Shown here: piece after piece, positions 25,501 to 36,276 of the stretch
Layout: every line of letters begins with the position of its first letter
Position numbering within the stretch: the first letter of the stretch is position 1
Assembly (NCBI GenBank): GCA_009760855.2
Contig: WPIO01000014.1
Span: 3,154,501-3,218,500 of the forward strand
DNA length: 64,000 bases
Direction of reading: 5' to 3'
Source: Cristatella mucedo
Lineage: Eukaryota > Bryozoa > Phylactolaemata > Cristatellidae
Notes under the pieces: model-generated
Database searches by the model: none
Told to the model about the DNA's origin: nothing
The model's input: only the letters and a program-made list of their open reading frames with translations
Made by a program: the position numbers and the translations under genes

Positions 25501-28282
25501 GAGTCGTGGATCTTCAGTCAATTCTAGGGAAGTAGGATGCATGCTGCATATGCATCAATTATTGTATTGTAATGTATCTCCGTCTGTAACTCCACGAAGC
25601 CACAAAGACTATGTGGGTGCTACGCATGTGAGTTGTGTGTAGCGCACTCACAGCCAAAGCGGCTTTCGGTACGTATTCGGTAGCCAACAGACTTCGTCTC
25701 ACGCAACAAGGAGAAAGTGAGAAGTATAGCTGAGTCAGGAGAGCAGTTGAAGTAGTGAGTAGCATGGAAGTAGCAGCTCGGGATGGCTGGAATTGGTGTG
25801 CCATTGTCGGCAGTGCGAGAGTAGTTGTCAAGAATCGTGGAAGCGAGTTCCACAGTCTAGGACCCGCAGAGTAAAAGCTTCTGTGGCCAACGGTCTTTAA
25901 GCAGAGGAATGGAACAGCTAATGTATTGCCCATACAGGACCTGAGGAGGGCACCAGGAGACTGAAACTGGTGCAGCAGTTCAGCTAGGTATGGAGGAGCC
26001 AAGCTGTGGCAGGCCTTATGGGTCATCCTTAAGAACTCAGGTTCAGGAGATGATTTTTTGCTGCATGACTGTCGGCCTCCTTTTTATCAAATTGGCAAGT
26101 CTCTGTATCAAATGTGTGGAAACAAAACGACATTGATCAATGATACTTGTTTTTTTGTGTTGCCAAGATAGTTTGGGATAACACAGAACCCCGTGTGAAG
26201 TCACCTATTACCATCTAGCTTCTATGGATACTTAGGGATCATAAGCCAGTCTAATACGGCTTTGTAAGGCCAGTAGAAGACTCAAAGAAATTGGGAGGTG
26301 AGATAGGGTATCGTGGTAGACCTGCAGCAAATTCCTTGCTCGCGCCTCTGGGGTTTGGCTACCTAGTACAGCCAAGCAGCCCAGTTCTGAGTAAGGCTAT
26401 GCTGGTTTGGCCCAGTGGTTAAAGTGCTTGCCTCGACCAAGGTCGAGGTTAATGTATGTAATTGCCAACCGAGGTCGTGGGCTCAAGCCCCGTGGCATAT
26501 GAGCGCCTGAATAAAGATTAACGTCTTAGGGCACTGTACAAATGAATTACATTTTCTTATATTTGTTGTGATCCCTGATGTAGTGCTGCTTACCTAATCT
26601 TATGTGGAAAGTCCACTGATGCCTTGCAGTATGTCCTTGAACTTAAGCATGACTGTTTATTTGCAGTGGAGCATTACATCAAGGGAGAAGAGCTTACCGA
26701 AGAATGTTTTGATACTTACGAGGATGTAGCTGTTGTGGACAGTGGTGTGCGAAGAGCCACCGTCCACATACGTGGCTCTGTTACTGACTGTGCAGCATAT
26801 GCTGTTCGTAGGCTGAAGGTAGGTAATGAATGTATGATGTCATAATTTGTATAGGTTTGCACAGCTGGTGCTTCTGTTGCACTGCCTCACAACAATTCAT
26901 AGTTTGGCTGGCGGTATTGGAAGCCAGTCACCCGCAAAATAACCTGTGACCACCATGCAGGCTTTGCCTAAATGTAGGAGGTAACATTACCAAAGTTGAG
27001 CTGATAAATTGAATTTATCTGATGGGTAGCATTTAATGGTTCGTTTGCTAAATATTGCAGAGGCTGCACGAGTGAAAGACTAACATGATTCCATCAGTAT
27101 ACTTTGCCATTATTGGTGTGCTTCGGTGTGAACCATCGCTGTCAGGCATTGAGCAGTCACACATTAATATTCCCATAGGTCCCAACTGAAAAAAAATGTT
27201 GTAGCTTAAAAGGTGAGTCTTGCAAAGTGAAGCTGGTGATGTAATAATAGTAAAACATAGCATCTGAGAGAACTAAATCTCTTTCTAGACACATCATTTA
27301 GACTGGAAAAGAGTTGTTAGAGCATGTTAGCTGCTTTGTTATAATATAGTTTCAGCATGCACATGATGGACGATTCTCATCGACGAACCATGTAGTGTAA
27401 GGAACTGGTGGGTTTTTAGTATTCCTTTAAATGTGTCAGTCGGTAGAGTTCCAGGCTTTTAAGTGCTTAGGAACAAGAGACGAAAACGGCGGGTGATCTG
27501 AAGAGTAAGTATTTCAATGAAATCCCAATGATTGAGACCTCTGCTGTGGGACTTGTTCAGAAATGCTGTACCTTACTAAATCGCTATACCATCCCCTTCT
27601 GACTAACCATACCAAACAAGGTAATCTTAGCCACCTGCTGGAAAGAGAAGCAAACTATACTAAGAAACGTCATTTTGGAGACCATTTTAAAAATTGCCTC
27701 TAATCAGTGTTGGTGTGCTAAAAATTCCCCCAAGTATTCAGTTCCGAAGCGTTTTTTCTGTACAGTGAGGCTTACTAGATAGTTGACTTGGGTGACTTGA
27801 CGTTGCTTCCAAATTTGGAGGTGGATATCGAAATTGTGCCCAATCAAAAGGACAAAATGTGGGGACAACATTTGGTAGCTTACATCGACATATGCATTGC
27901 AAGGTAGCAATGCTCATGCTACAGTATTGAGTAGCAGTTGCAACTCAGAACGACGGGAACAAGGCAGTGATGTTGTCGCCCTGGGACGACGAAGGTCAGG
28001 CGAGAAGGCCATAAAAATACAAGTCTTATTGATTAGATTTGCTCGTGGTGCCAAGTCTTTTAAAGTGGTGATAGGGCTTAAGTTGAGCCAATAAACTGTT
28101 CCGAAGATATGCCAGCTTGTAATGTATACTCTCCTATATAACCCGTAACAGACCCGTGCTTTCTAAAAAGCAAAAGCTGTCATCTGCGATGAGCTGAGGG
28201 TTAGTTAACTGGACTTTGGCTGACCGAAAATGAGTTGTGTGGACTGGTGAGTCAAATTGTACTGTTATTATACCGATAGGAG

Positions 28283-28314
<32 letters not shown>

Positions 28315-31300
28315 TTGCACTTGATAAAGCGCCCTCAGAGAACTTAATCTCTTTCTAGGCGCTTTACATTTGCTGCAAAGTGATACGCAATAGAATAGTA
28401 AGTAAAATCATGCTTGAAAAACAAACAAAATGAATAACATGGTTAGGGGTTACATGCACTGGGTCAGCATGCAAATGTGGTTAGTGGCAGCATGAACAGT
28501 GTCAGCACGCATAAGCACATCGAGGACGAATCACAAGGACCCACTAAATGCTGTCCTAAATAGGTATGTTTTTAAGTTTCTTTTAAATGTGGTCAGGTCA
28601 GGGGATGTTCTGATGCAGGTCGGGAGGGAGTTCCAGGCTGTGGGAGCATACGAGCTAAATGCACGATCTCCAAAGGATTTAAGGTTTGTACGAGGTATTT
28701 CTAGACTGTTGGATTCCGAAAAGCGAGTGGTACGATGCTTTGCCTGATGGGGTAGTATATCTGAAAGATAGGCTGGAGCCATAGAATGAAGAGACCTAAA
28801 AGTGAGCGACAAAACCTTGAAGTCAATCCGTTGCTTGACTGGTAGCCAGTGCAGGTCGGCGAGAAGTGGAGTAATGTGGCAACTGCGACGCTCACGACAG
28901 ACAAGCCTAGCTGCAGAGTTTTGCACCAGCTGCAATCGCCTGATCGCACATGCTGGTATGCCAGTAAGCAGTGAGTTGCAGAAGTCGAGACGGATTGTCA
29001 CGAATGCATGGACCAACTTGGACGTGGTATCCTTATCTAAACAAGCCCTAATTTTCATATATGAGGCCTTGTTAAAAGCTTTTGGTGAGGATAGTCATCT
29101 GCTAACAAAAATATTTGGTGCTATGTGAGGAATGGTATATGGCTGTTGACCATACTTAGTTGCAAAACTCTCTATCATGTGGAAGGTATTACGAACCGGC
29201 ATGTATACCTAAACATGAAAGAAAGTCGGAAGTCAGATCGCGATGGTCCCAAGAGATGTGGAAATTGTATGTTTCTGCATGACACTGATACCAAGACGGC
29301 GGTAGCATTTTTGGCAATGATTTGTATCACGGGTAGTCTCTGCTAACTGCTCTGGCCTGGCGTGGCATGGCAGGAGCTCTTATCTAAACCCCATCAAAAA
29401 CTTGAGGATGCTCTGGAGCAAAGCGAACGATCAGCTATTTGTTTAATAATTATTATAATGTCTTGTATACAAACCTAAGAAATCTCCCTATTCGGGTGCT
29501 TTACAACTCGATGCAAGAGAAGCAACAGGCCTTAGTTAATAAAAAGCAACGTATCCTGCCTAGGCAAAAGCACACAAAAAGACACTAACACCGGCCAGTA
29601 TGTCCCTGTTAGTAACATAAACTCAATCATGTACATGTAAGCAAAGTACACAGGATCGCCCCAGGAGATGTCTTTGAGGCTGTGTCACTGCTGTCAAGAA
29701 TCGCTCGTGGGTTATGCACGAGAATGCCCATGCCAAGTCGTATTAGAAGTTAGTTACTAATGCAGAAGTGTAGCTTTTACGGCTATGACAGACCATGAAT
29801 GTATGCGCTTGCAAAGTAATGCTTTGTGAAAGTAATATTTACTTAAAAAAAGGCGGTGCGCTATTCGTTAAATATATAAACGCTCTCTTAAGCTTTTGAC
29901 GTCATCTTTGTGTATATACACGTGTATGTGTCAGTGGATGCTTTGTACTTATTTTCTATTCGTGTCTATGTTATGTTATGAATCATTTACCCTCAACAAG
30001 ATTCATTAGTGGCTCATAGTCGTGATTGTCTCATGTGTCTGGGTTTCATGCGTTGTGACTGGTTGTAAGCTAATTTTCTTCTGGACTATCTACAGGATCC
30101 AAAAGTTTCCCAGGCGACATGGAAGGAATCGGGATCTGCCGTAGAGAAGACTATGGTGTGCATAGCTCTTGTCATGAAAAGAGTCAAGGTTTGTTACTTA
30201 TTTACCTGTTGTTGTCTCGTGCATTTAACTATGTGCACATAACTAAAAAAAAATAATGTGACTTCGTCACCATCTTTGAGTTCAAACTGGTGTGAGGTAT
30301 GACATCGAGCAGACGGGCATTGTTGTCAGTACCTCACTTTTCAAATTTACTAGCATCATATGCTGCCTATGTGCTGTGTGGTATTGCTGCCATGTGGACA
30401 CCCATGACGACCACTGGCATACTCGGGCACATGGTAGGAAGTCGTCCATTGCTGTACGTCTTTTCTTTTATGAAAAGCCCAATACGACAAGAGGTTGTAT
30501 GACCTGTACTGTTCGCTATTGTACCTCCAGCTTTTTAAAGCAATCATGTGATGTACATATAAATAGACATCGCGTTGCTCTCCATTTCATTGCTGTTTGT
30601 TAGGCTGTATAAGGTTTACAGAACGGCTGCTTATTTTCATAATTGTAGGGACTACATCAGGCTACAAGAAAAGGCATCATCAGGTATGACTAAATGGATA
30701 TACATCTTTTTCTATTCACAGTTCACTTGTAGGCAGGAGTTGATGTTCTCCAATTAACTTATTCTTTAATATCCTTGATAATAATGCAATTAGAAACAAG
30801 TAACTCGATGGGTAAAGAAATTGCTATGCAATTCTCAGGAAATTTAGAGGCGCTTTGTTAGTATTGGCTACTTATTCGACCGTGTGGGCATCCGTTCACT
30901 GACTTTGCTTTTTGACTTTCCTTTATAGGATAACCACGTATTGGGAACCAAAAATAGATGGCCTTGAAAGGTTTGTAGTGCCAAATTGTAAACTTCGTTT
31001 TCTTCTGGCTTGTTAAGGCAGACCATGGTAGATGACACCCCTGCCTCAATTGTGGCACTTCTTTTCTTTGGTATCAAGCTTACTTACCTTTTGACAGGCT
31101 GGTTGTAACCCGGCAGGTGCCGCTGGTAGCTGTTTTACTTTCAAAAATACCATTAAATCCGTCACTAGCTGGGTAAGCAGTTATGTTTTTTGTGTGGCAT
31201 TCTCGTTGTGCACATCTATGCTTTGTACGTCGATGCTTTGTATGTGATCAGCAGATGACACCCTTCGAGCAATTTAAACATTGCTCAACTTGTCTGCTTT

Positions 31301-31933
31301 ATGTGCCATTGCTATGAACAATTATGTTTGTCTTTAAACTCTCTTGCGAGGCAAATATTTCGGGGATTCAAACGTGGCAACAGATAGTACCTTGGTTATT
31401 TAGGTGTCAGACCAGTCCACCGTTTGCTTTATCTGCACTAAGCCAGTGATTATAGTGTGCCATTTTCTAATTGAATACCTGCACCAACTTACAATTCTTG
31501 TACTCCTAGCACACCTTTGTGCTTTTATATTTTCGTCAAAATGTGACTCATCGTGGTTTCACCAGCTTAAACACATAACGTAATGCTTCCCTCTTTTATG
31601 TATCCTCCTAAGTAGAGTATGGTTTGGTTTTGTGTGCAGTGCACTTCGGCACATTCGTGTAGCTAGTTGATCAGGCTGATAGTTTCAGCAAGTGATTCGA
31701 CGTGTATTATTTGTCTTTATAGTTATGGGAAGCCAGATGACAATTCTCTGTCAGAGCACAGCGGACCATCTCCTTGTGGCCATACTGGTAGCGAGAGCCT
31801 TCCAAATAGGAGCTCTCGCGAACTATCCCACAATTATACAGGTCGCTCCAGCAGCGACCTGCCAAATCATCTTGGAAATAGTAGCAGAACGAAGCTTTTT
31901 GGTGACAATGTTTTGAGCAGTAGCTCTAGTTAA
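22275..31933 (+). CDS. RPP25: RNase P/MRP subunit p25-like, Alba domain
   Basis: The RPP25/RPP25L family binds the P3 RNA of RNase P and RNase MRP, with POP7, in the nucleolus. Exons: 22275-22317, 26667-26818, 30096-30188, 30649-30683, 31098-31172, 31723-31933; all GT-AG, all phases join, 202 residues, close to vertebrate RPP25. Visible landmarks: EHYIK near residue 16 (vertebrate RPP25L begins MEHYRK); Alba fold from about residue 43 with VHIRGSVTDCAAYAVRRLK; the Alba signature GSAVEKTMVCIALVMKRVKG followed by LHQATR (GLHQ-T in vertebrates); VPLVAVLLSKIPLNP, then AGYGKPDD (vertebrate VPAVWVLLSRDPLDP and GYQPP). The tail from about residue 135 is Ser/Asn-rich and probably disordered. AATAAA overlaps the stop at 31933-31938. 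Exon 1 ([14 protein letters not shown]) is placed only by phase, a good donor and position; exons 2-6 are firm. Whether it is orthologous to RPP25 or RPP25L cannot be separated here. Confidence 0.85.
22660..24640. other. First part of RPP25 intron 1, no element recognised
   Basis: Contains a good splice donor at 23028 (TTTTAAAG then GTAAGAAG) that could belong to an untranslated exon, a TCT-rich tract at 23690-23720 and a G+C-rich patch at 24055-24200. I recognise no coding homology. Confidence 0.5.
24640..25376 (+). mobile_element. CR1-like LINE relic, reverse transcriptase to 3' end
   Basis: AVGSLLFAIDSLP and LGFHCYANDTELYLSL are the decayed counterparts of the LINE motifs PQGSV-GPLLF-IY and YADDTQLYLS; the catalytic pair has become ND. 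Frameshifts and stops follow. The copy ends with (ATT)n at 25360-25374, so it belongs to the LINE A group. Confidence 0.8.
25555..26045 (-). mobile_element. LINE B, 5'-truncated copy
   Basis: Reading minus: THKACHSLAPPYLAELLHQF, LRSCMGNTLAVPFLCLKTVG, RSFYSAGPRLWNSLP, then a frameshift into FSLLRETKSVGYRIRTES. The 3' end CTTCGTGGAGTTACAGACGG with ATTAC-like repeats differs from LINE A. Antisense in RPP25 intron 1. Confidence 0.85.
26396..26560 (+). mobile_element. SINE-1, best copy (tRNA head, LINE-like tail)
   Basis: A box TGGCCCAGTGGTTAA at 26408 and B box GGTCGTGGGCTCAAGCCC near 26484 give a pol III promoter with an insert between them. The tail GAGCGCCTGAATAAAGATTA, CGTCTTAGGGCACTGTAC, AAATGAATTAC aligns with the 3' end of LINE A. 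It ends about 110 bp before RPP25 exon 2. Confidence 0.8.
27240..27480 (-). mobile_element. LINE A 3' relic
   Basis: TAATAATAG, GAGAGAACTAAATCTCTTTC, TAGACAC, then GCATGCACATGATG and AATGTGTCAGTCGG, GAGTTCCAGGCTTT follow the order of the intact minus-strand LINE A copies, with deletions. Confidence 0.7.
28285..29060 (-). mobile_element. LINE A, 5'-truncated, young copy 2
   Basis: A 175-codon open frame (29058-28531) nearly identical to the copy at 20.7-21.5 kb, then the 3' UTR and tail ending in (TTA)n at 28285-28315. Antisense in RPP25 intron 2. It is cut at a slightly different 5' point than its twin, so the two are independent insertions, not a segmental duplication. Confidence 0.9.
29445..29650 (-). 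mobile_element. Third LINE-type 3' end (LINE C), relic
   Basis: AATTATTATAATGTCTTGTA, then CCTAAGAAATCTCCCTATTC, GGGTGCTTTACAACTCGATG resembles the tail at 33510-33575 (TAAGATAACCAAAACTCTAT, ACGGGCGTTTTGCAACATG) and differs from LINE A and B. Confidence 0.5.
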
Positions 31934-33300
31934 ATAAAGCAAACTGCATAGCAACAGTTGATGCTTACACAGCCTGAGCACTTATTTCAGACCGTTGCTG
32001 TGTGCTTAGTTACGTCAGTACTAAACGTTGATCTGTGAGAACAACTTGATACCGACCTTTTTGATACATTCCTGCTGTGTGATTGGGTCCTACATATATC
32101 ACATCTGAAATGGCTAGGCATGTGTTACTTGCAAAAGTGACCACACTGCAAGACCTGCCGGTTGACTAGGAAAAGTGAAAGTAATGGTTATATGGTTTAA
32201 CAGCCTTGTTGATATTACGGCAGAAGAGGAGTAGTGGCTATCAGTTCTACTTGCCATGGGCAATAAAGAATTGCCTGCTTCAGGACTCAAGACTAACGAC
32301 CTGAGTCGTGAAGTAGGAGCACATTGTCCCTAGGCTAAGACTCGGAGATCGGTCTGATACCAAGCTTACCAGACAGATATGAGCCGCTGCCAAAGCACAG
32401 TCAGAAACCTCTGCAGGGCCATATAAAAACATTTTATTAATTTGAAACATGTTATGCAGATCAATGAGGAGTAATGACTTCTATGTACACCAGCTATGCT
32501 ACGACCTACAGTATGAGGAAGTGAAGCCGGCTGCCTGAAACTTCATTTATCAAGCCCCAGGATCAACCCCTGAAGAAACGTGTGACCTTACATAAATGTC
32601 TCTAGAGTCTTCAGTTTAATTGCACGTACATCAAAATCGCTTGGGTAACATCGCCATCACAGAAAACGGGAGCTATGCAGTCAAATCTAAGGTTGCAATA
32701 TGTCGACAACTGATGTGGTTATTGGGCTGGTGTTCGTTCCATATGCTGCAGCTCTTGAGATTATGGGTTAGCCTATGATCTGGCCGGGAGCAAATCCTCA
32801 GTGTTGATGGTTTGGGAACTTGTTAAATGTATTCGCTCACTTAAGTTCCTGGCATTGCTCTAAGCAGACGGCACTTACTGGTATGTTCCTCAAAAAAATC
32901 ACCCATGGGAAGTTTCAAGGTTAATTTCATTGTTAATCGGTGTGTATTAGTTGCACCAACATGGTGAACGCTTGCAACCTGTGAACTCTCGGTTGTACTA
33001 TGGTTTCCTGCGTTACGCCTAAGCATAGAACAAATAAAAAGTTTGACCTGTTCATGAGCATCTACATGAATAGTGACTTGAGACAAGCCGTGGTAGATAG
33101 CTTGATTAGCTAAGTCGCTGGGCATCAGTTCTTGGTGCATAGACTGCTATGCCCAATTGGTTCCGGAAATTGCATTAGAAAACCAATAAACCTGCAAGTT
33201 GTTATTCAGATATTGCTTTTGTTATTATAAGAGGTGTTCCGTGTACTAAGAAAGAAATAAGAGTGCAATTACATCTCATTTTGAATGCAAAAATTTTCTA
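31934..33300. other. RPP25 3' flank; only a decayed SINE-2
   Basis: Downstream of the RPP25 stop and polyadenylation signal. A SINE-2 relic (minus) occupies about 32197-32345 (GGTTTAACAGCCTTGTTG, GGCTATCAGTTC, GCAATAAAGAATTGCCTGC). Nothing else recognised in 32345-33300. Confidence 0.6.
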
Positions 33301-33301
33301 A

Positions 33302-33520
33302 CGATAATAATAACACGATAAAGTGCCCTCAGAGAACTCAGCCTCTTTTTAGGCGCTTTACATTTGCTGCAAAAGAAGCGCGATTGAATGGTTAGTAGTA
33401 GCATATTCGGTAAACAGCAAGAATAACATGGTTAGGGGTGACATGCCCAGTGTCAGCATGCAAGTGTGGTTAGTGGCAGCATGCACAGTGTCAGCACGCA
33501 TAAGCACATAAAGTCGTTGC
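33302..33520 (-). mobile_element. LINE A 3' UTR and tail, abutting a LINE C tail
   Basis: ATAATAATAACACGATAAAG, CTCAGAGAACTCAGCCTCTT, AGGCGCTTTACATTTGCTGC, then GGTGACATGCCCAGTGTCAG match the minus-strand LINE A 3' UTR. At about 33510-33575 a LINE C tail follows. Confidence 0.8.
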
Positions 33521-33599
33521 ATAGCGCCTTAAGATAACCAAAACTCTATACGGGCGTTTTGCAACATGCTGCAGGAGATGCCACAACCAAGGCTAAATA

Positions 33600-34310
33600 G
33601 GAAAAGTGATTCTGGCCCATGTAATAAGACTTTTATGCTGACGATACTCAGCTGTATTTATCAATTAAACCGTTCGAATCTGCTGCAGCGACTGATAAAC
33701 AGGATTCTTGCCTTGCAGACATTCGATCCTGGATGCCGGCAAATTTCCTTTAAACTAAAGGATGATAAAACGCAACTGCTGTTCATAGGACACCCCAAGC
33801 GTGTGGTTAGGGTGTCGTCTTAGGCAGTTGCTTAAATTGTGTTTCTGCAAGGCTAGTTTACAAATCCCTCAGATTTGACGAGGTTTCTTCTTTGCTGAAA
33901 GAATGGCTGCCGGTTGGTCTACGGAAATACAGCAGCTGACCCACAAGGCCTCCCAGGGCTTGGCTCCCCCATACCTAGCTGAACTGTTGCACCAGTTTCA
34001 GACTCCTCGTACCCTCAGGTCCTGTATAGACAATAAATTAGCAGTTCCATTCCTCTGCTTAAAGACCGTTGGCGACAGAAGTATTTACTCGTGAGGGTCC
34101 TAGACTGTGGAACTAGCTTCCACGATTCTTGACAACCATTCTCGCACTGCCGACAATGGCACACCATTTCCAGCCATCCCGAGCTGCTACTTTCATGCTA
34201 CTCACTACTTCAAATGCTCTCCTGACTCAGCTATGCTTCTCACTTTCTCTTTGTTGCGTAAGATGAAGTCTGTTGGCTACCAAATACGTACTGAAAGCAG
34301 CTCAGGCTGA
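33600..34310 (+). mobile_element. LINE B fragment with internal deletion
   Basis: Begins in the reverse transcriptase: TTTATGCTGACGATACTCAG encodes YADDTQ. Then ADIRSWMPANFL and, after a deletion, LTHKASQGLAPPYLAELLHQ, DNKLAVPFLCLKTVGDRS and FSLLRKMKSVGYQIRTES. Several stops and frameshifts. Confidence 0.85.
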
Positions 34311-34629
34311 GTTAAAGTGTGGGCTTGGCCACGTCCATAATGCAGTTCCGCCCCATCCGGACTAACACCACTCCGCCCGGCCAGCGCATAGGCACTGCAG
34401 TTGGACAGTACCGGCTGACAAAGCTGGATTTAATTGCAATGGGTCAGCTGTGGTCGTTGTGATAACAGAACTATCTGGCGGAACCGCAACAACCTGACCA
34501 ATCAGGAGAGGCCTCGCTCACGGTGAGGTCCTGGAGTCGACATAAGATGGTTGCCAATAAACGTGGTCTGTTCGTTGTGCTGCGTCTTATCATTACAGTC
34601 GTGTGACCCGCTAGTCCTGCATCGACCCA

Positions 34630-34667
34630 TTTTCTGCCTGTGCGTCGGCCTGTACGCAGGCTATCCA

Positions 34668-34726
<59 letters not shown>

Positions 34727-34733
34727 CTTTTAC
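34630..34733. repeat. (TC)n microsatellite with a shared flanking sequence
   Basis: A run of TC dinucleotides from 34668 to 34722 is preceded by CTGTGCGTCGGCCTGTACGC at 34638. The same flank, inverted, adjoins the (GA)n tract at 58.9 kb, so both tracts probably belong to one repeat family. The 300 bp upstream (34320-34630) is not classified. Confidence 0.8.
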
Positions 34734-34959
34734 TCTCTTATCTACTGGCGCTCATGAGCTGCTTCCTCGACGGCTACTACCGCTACATCCATTCGCACGC
34801 TTGCTCGCTTCCGTTGCCCGCGTACGATACAATACGGCCGCCGCCGTCAATGCCACAACTCGCTTAAAGGAGGGGGGCAATGTTATCTCGTCGCGCCGCC
34901 ATCTTCCACACGAGCCCCCACAAAAGTTCACCGGGACTCAGGGAAGGCTTAGTCGGCTG

Positions 34960-35340
34960 CCTCTTTAGCGGAGAATTAAACGATGCAAAGTTGGCGCAAG
35001 AGTTGACAGCAGCTTCCCAAAGCCTATTCCAGGCTTTTAGTGCGAATTTGCTGAACGCTCGGTCATCAAAGGATTACAATTTAGTAGGGGCGGCGAGATC
35101 ATAGCAACAGATATGCTGTTGACTAAAGACCAGACAAGCTGCTGAGTTTTTAACCAGCTGCAGACGATTAATGCCATGAGTCTAGAATAAAAGGAAAACG
35201 AATTAATCTAGACACGATGTCACAAAAGCATAAGCTAGGCTGTCCGACTCTTGTCTCCCAAGCCCTGATTTTGGCAATGTTTCTCAGCTGAAAGTAGGCC
35301 GACATAACAGAAGGGGCAATTTGCTCATTCAATGCAATGT
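34960..35340 (-). mobile_element. LINE A-like internal relic
   Basis: AGCTTCCCAAAGCCTATTCC, CTGAACGCTCGGTCATCAAA and CTGCTGAGTTTTTAACCAGC follow the layout of the LINE A ORF end on the minus strand but are strongly diverged; a decayed sister subfamily is likely. Confidence 0.55.
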
Positions 35341-36026
35341 AATATAATCTCCGTTTGTAACTCTGTAACAAAGTCACAAAGACTATTTAGGTGTTACACG
35401 AGTTTTCTATAGCCCACTTAAAGCCTAAGCTGCTATGGTAGTCAACATACTTGATCTCAAAGTGAAAGTAGGTAACATAGCTGAGTCAGCAGGGCAGTCG
35501 AGAAAGTTAGTAGGATGGACGTAGTAGCTCAAAACGGCTGGAAGAAATGTGCCTAGGGTTTCCAGTAACTTTAACAGTTGCAGGAAAACAGCTGTTTTCC
35601 GCCCAAAATTAAAAAACCTTTAACAAGTAATTTATAGTTTGTAAAGGAATTTTAAACGAATAAAACGCTACAACTGAGGCTCCAACGTTCATTGTGGATA
35701 TGAAATAACTAACGGAAAACAAATTATTCTTTTATCAAGTTTTTTTTTTAATGTGTGAATGATTCTTTATGACGATTTTATCAAATTGGCCAAACACTGA
35801 AATTAAAGTGAAATTTTTAAATAAGTAAGATTAATTAAATTGATCAAGTTGCATAAACAAATATTCTTTTCAACCGTATCTTCAGTTTGGGAATACGCCG
35901 CAAAAAGATTGAGTCAAATTATAGAAGAGCTAGAAGGTCACTGAGGAAGATGCAATACAATCATCAAATGTTCTGAAAACTCTACGACAACGTTAGAGAA
36001 TCGTCTGAAAATGCATGAAATTAATA

Positions 36027-36103
36027 ATTATAATTTACTTGATAAAGCGCCCTCAGAGAACTTAATCTCTTTCTAGGCGCTTTACATTTGCTGCAATTGA
36101 TTT
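36027..36103 (-). mobile_element. LINE A solo tail inside the hAT
   Basis: TACTTGATAAAGCGCCCTCA, GAGAACTTAATCTCTTTCTA and GGCGCTTTACATTTGCTGCA: only the last 75 bp or so of LINE A, ending in A/T at 36027. Confidence 0.85.
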
Positions 36104-36276
36104 GATAAACCTGCTGGAGGGTGTACATCCAGATAAGAGCCCGTGAACTATAAGAGAACACAAACGATTGCCGATTTCCAGTGGTGAAAGAGTCTGAAGG
36201 AGATTATTACTGATCTGGCTACCGATGGATTATCGATTAAAGCTATCGCTAGAAACACGTATATACGGCAGTTAAT

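Noticed and set aside
26396-26490. A functional tRNA gene
   Set aside because: A and B boxes are present but the cloverleaf is not intact, and the sequence continues into a LINE-like tail: it is a SINE head.
34551-34867. Ser/Leu-repeat proteins
   Set aside because: They are translations of the (TC)n microsatellite.
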